From Haloactinospora alba (GTDB lineage: Bacteria > Actinomycetota > Actinomycetes > Streptosporangiales > Streptosporangiaceae), in the NCBI RefSeq assembly GCF_006717075.1, contig NZ_VFQC01000003.1, positions 248,001 through 312,000 on the forward strand: a stretch of 64,000 nt of DNA. The letters run 5' to 3'. The first letter of the stretch is position 1; the number at the start of each line of letters is the position of its first letter. A model generated the notes under the pieces. That model was not told where the DNA came from. It ran no database searches and saw only the letters and a list, made by a program, of their open reading frames with translations. Positions 63,348 through 64,000 of the stretch are shown here, in pieces. A program made the translations under genes and the position numbers.

Positions 63348-63527
63348 GTCCGTGTCACGCGGATCCTGTCCGTCCCTGAACCGAACTAGCTCTACGCCGA
63401 CATCCAACGACACACTCCCATCGACTGGCGCGGCGGCGCGGTGAACCCGCCCTTCCAGTAGTGAGAGCGCCGTACCTTCGCGTTCTCCCCCACAGCGCCT
63501 TCCGACCACGAAACCCAAAGGAGCCCG

Positions 63528-64000
63528 ATGACGACGCTGACGCCCGAAGCGGCTGAGCCCGCCACGACCGCCTTGTTCGACACGATGGTGCCGTTGACCC
63601 TGGCGGCCGACCGCCGCATCAACCCCGGCCGATGGGTGCTCTCTCCGAAGTTCGCCGCTGCAGACGTCACCGTGTTCGAGGACCGGTCCCATGCGATCGA
63701 GTGGATGAACGCCCACGCGGGGACCGTGCGGGGATGCGTACGCATTGCCTACGAGACCAGCCGTTATGAGACCGCCTGGACACTGTGCGAGGGCCTGTGG
63801 GGCTGGCTGCACATCAGCAAGGACTGGTGGCTCTGGCGGACGACTCACGAAGTCGGGGTGGAAGCCGCCCAGCAGTGCGACATCGAGGCGCAGGCCCGGA
63901 TGCTCTCTGCCCTGGGGCAATGCACATGTGGACGGACAACCTTGATGAGGCCGAACGCCTGTACCAACGTGCCCGCTCACTTTGGGTCTCCGCTGTCCAC
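63528..64000 (+). pseudogene. TPR-containing protein, frameshifted and cut by the window edge
   Basis: ATG 63528 has AAAGGAG upstream. The frame reads DTMVPLTLAADRRINPGRWV, FEDRSHAIEWMNAHAGTVRG and TAWTLCEGLWGWLHI, the helical repeat type seen in C-termini of NB-ARC/SARP-like or XRE/TPR regulators. At GGGGCAATGCAC (63914-63925) the homologous text moves to another frame (MHMWTDNLDEAERLYQRARSLWVSA); one missing A would explain it. The rest lies outside the window. A homologue search would decide between decay and a sequence error. Confidence 0.5.

Overview
The window is high-GC actinobacterial DNA. Codon use is strongly GC-biased, GTG and TTG starts are common, and it carries WhiB, BldC-like, ANTAR, XRE/DUF397 and ectoine genes. 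Together these suggest a Nocardiopsis-like or other halotolerant Streptosporangiales organism; that placement is inference, since no rRNA gene is present.

Region 1 (1-6525) is an AT-richer array of eight displaced Rhs C-terminal tips, here called A to H. Each retains some Rhs core (ending in DPxGL) and then carries a 60-77 residue glycine-rich, hydrophobic tip. Each is followed by a tiny membrane-protein gene of 50-104 residues, usually with two membrane segments. Every tip has exactly two cysteines after DPxGL, once one single-tract frameshift in B and one in D are corrected. I read this as a family of pore-forming or bacteriocin-like Rhs toxins with membrane immunity proteins, kept as silent or archived cassettes. 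It is the most novel signal in the window. A frameshifted IS481-type element (6527-7618) closes the array.

Region 2 (7.8-17.4 kb) is chromosomal: plsX, a KamA-type radical SAM aminomutase, a ROK sugar kinase, an SDR/enoyl-CoA hydratase pair, a Phd antitoxin with a truncated VapC, a membrane-anchored polysaccharide deacetylase, and a CseA/CseB/CseC-like lipoprotein-regulator-kinase operon. Region 3 (17.5-26.2 kb) is a polyamine uptake and catabolism locus: a divergent omega-aminotransferase, an aldehyde dehydrogenase, a PotADBC-type ABC importer and a PuuB-like FAD oxidase. Region 4 (26.4-39.7 kb) holds a peptidoglycan-recognition amidase, an ABC-2 exporter with a DesK/LuxR two-component system, a SpoIIE-type phosphatase, and a soluble hybrid kinase with six 92-residue HAMP-type repeats (Nik1-like) followed by its response regulator.

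Region 5 (39.8-43.9 kb) carries an orphan type I-E CRISPR array with no cas genes. It also has two solitary leader-repeat elements about 3.1 kb apart that are collinear base for base over more than 100 bp. One forms a complete mini-array (degenerate repeat, 33-nt spacer, degenerate repeat) just upstream of an XRE regulator, the layout of CreA-like guide RNAs. Region 6 (44-51.9 kb) is a partner-switching and stress-signalling cluster: PAS-GAF, GAF-ANTAR, STAS, MEDS-HATPase, a glycosyltransferase, PP2C and CopC.

Region 7 (52-59.7 kb) has WhiB, ectABC preceded by an iron-box-like site, and a WYL regulator divergent from a short UvrA-like protein. Three copies of a previously unnamed ~162-bp inverted-repeat element (47.8, 52.5 and 55.6 kb) lie across regions 6 and 7. 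Region 8 (60-64 kb) has XRE/DUF397 pairs, one of them broken, an anti-sigma-type ATPase and a frameshifted TPR gene at the right edge.
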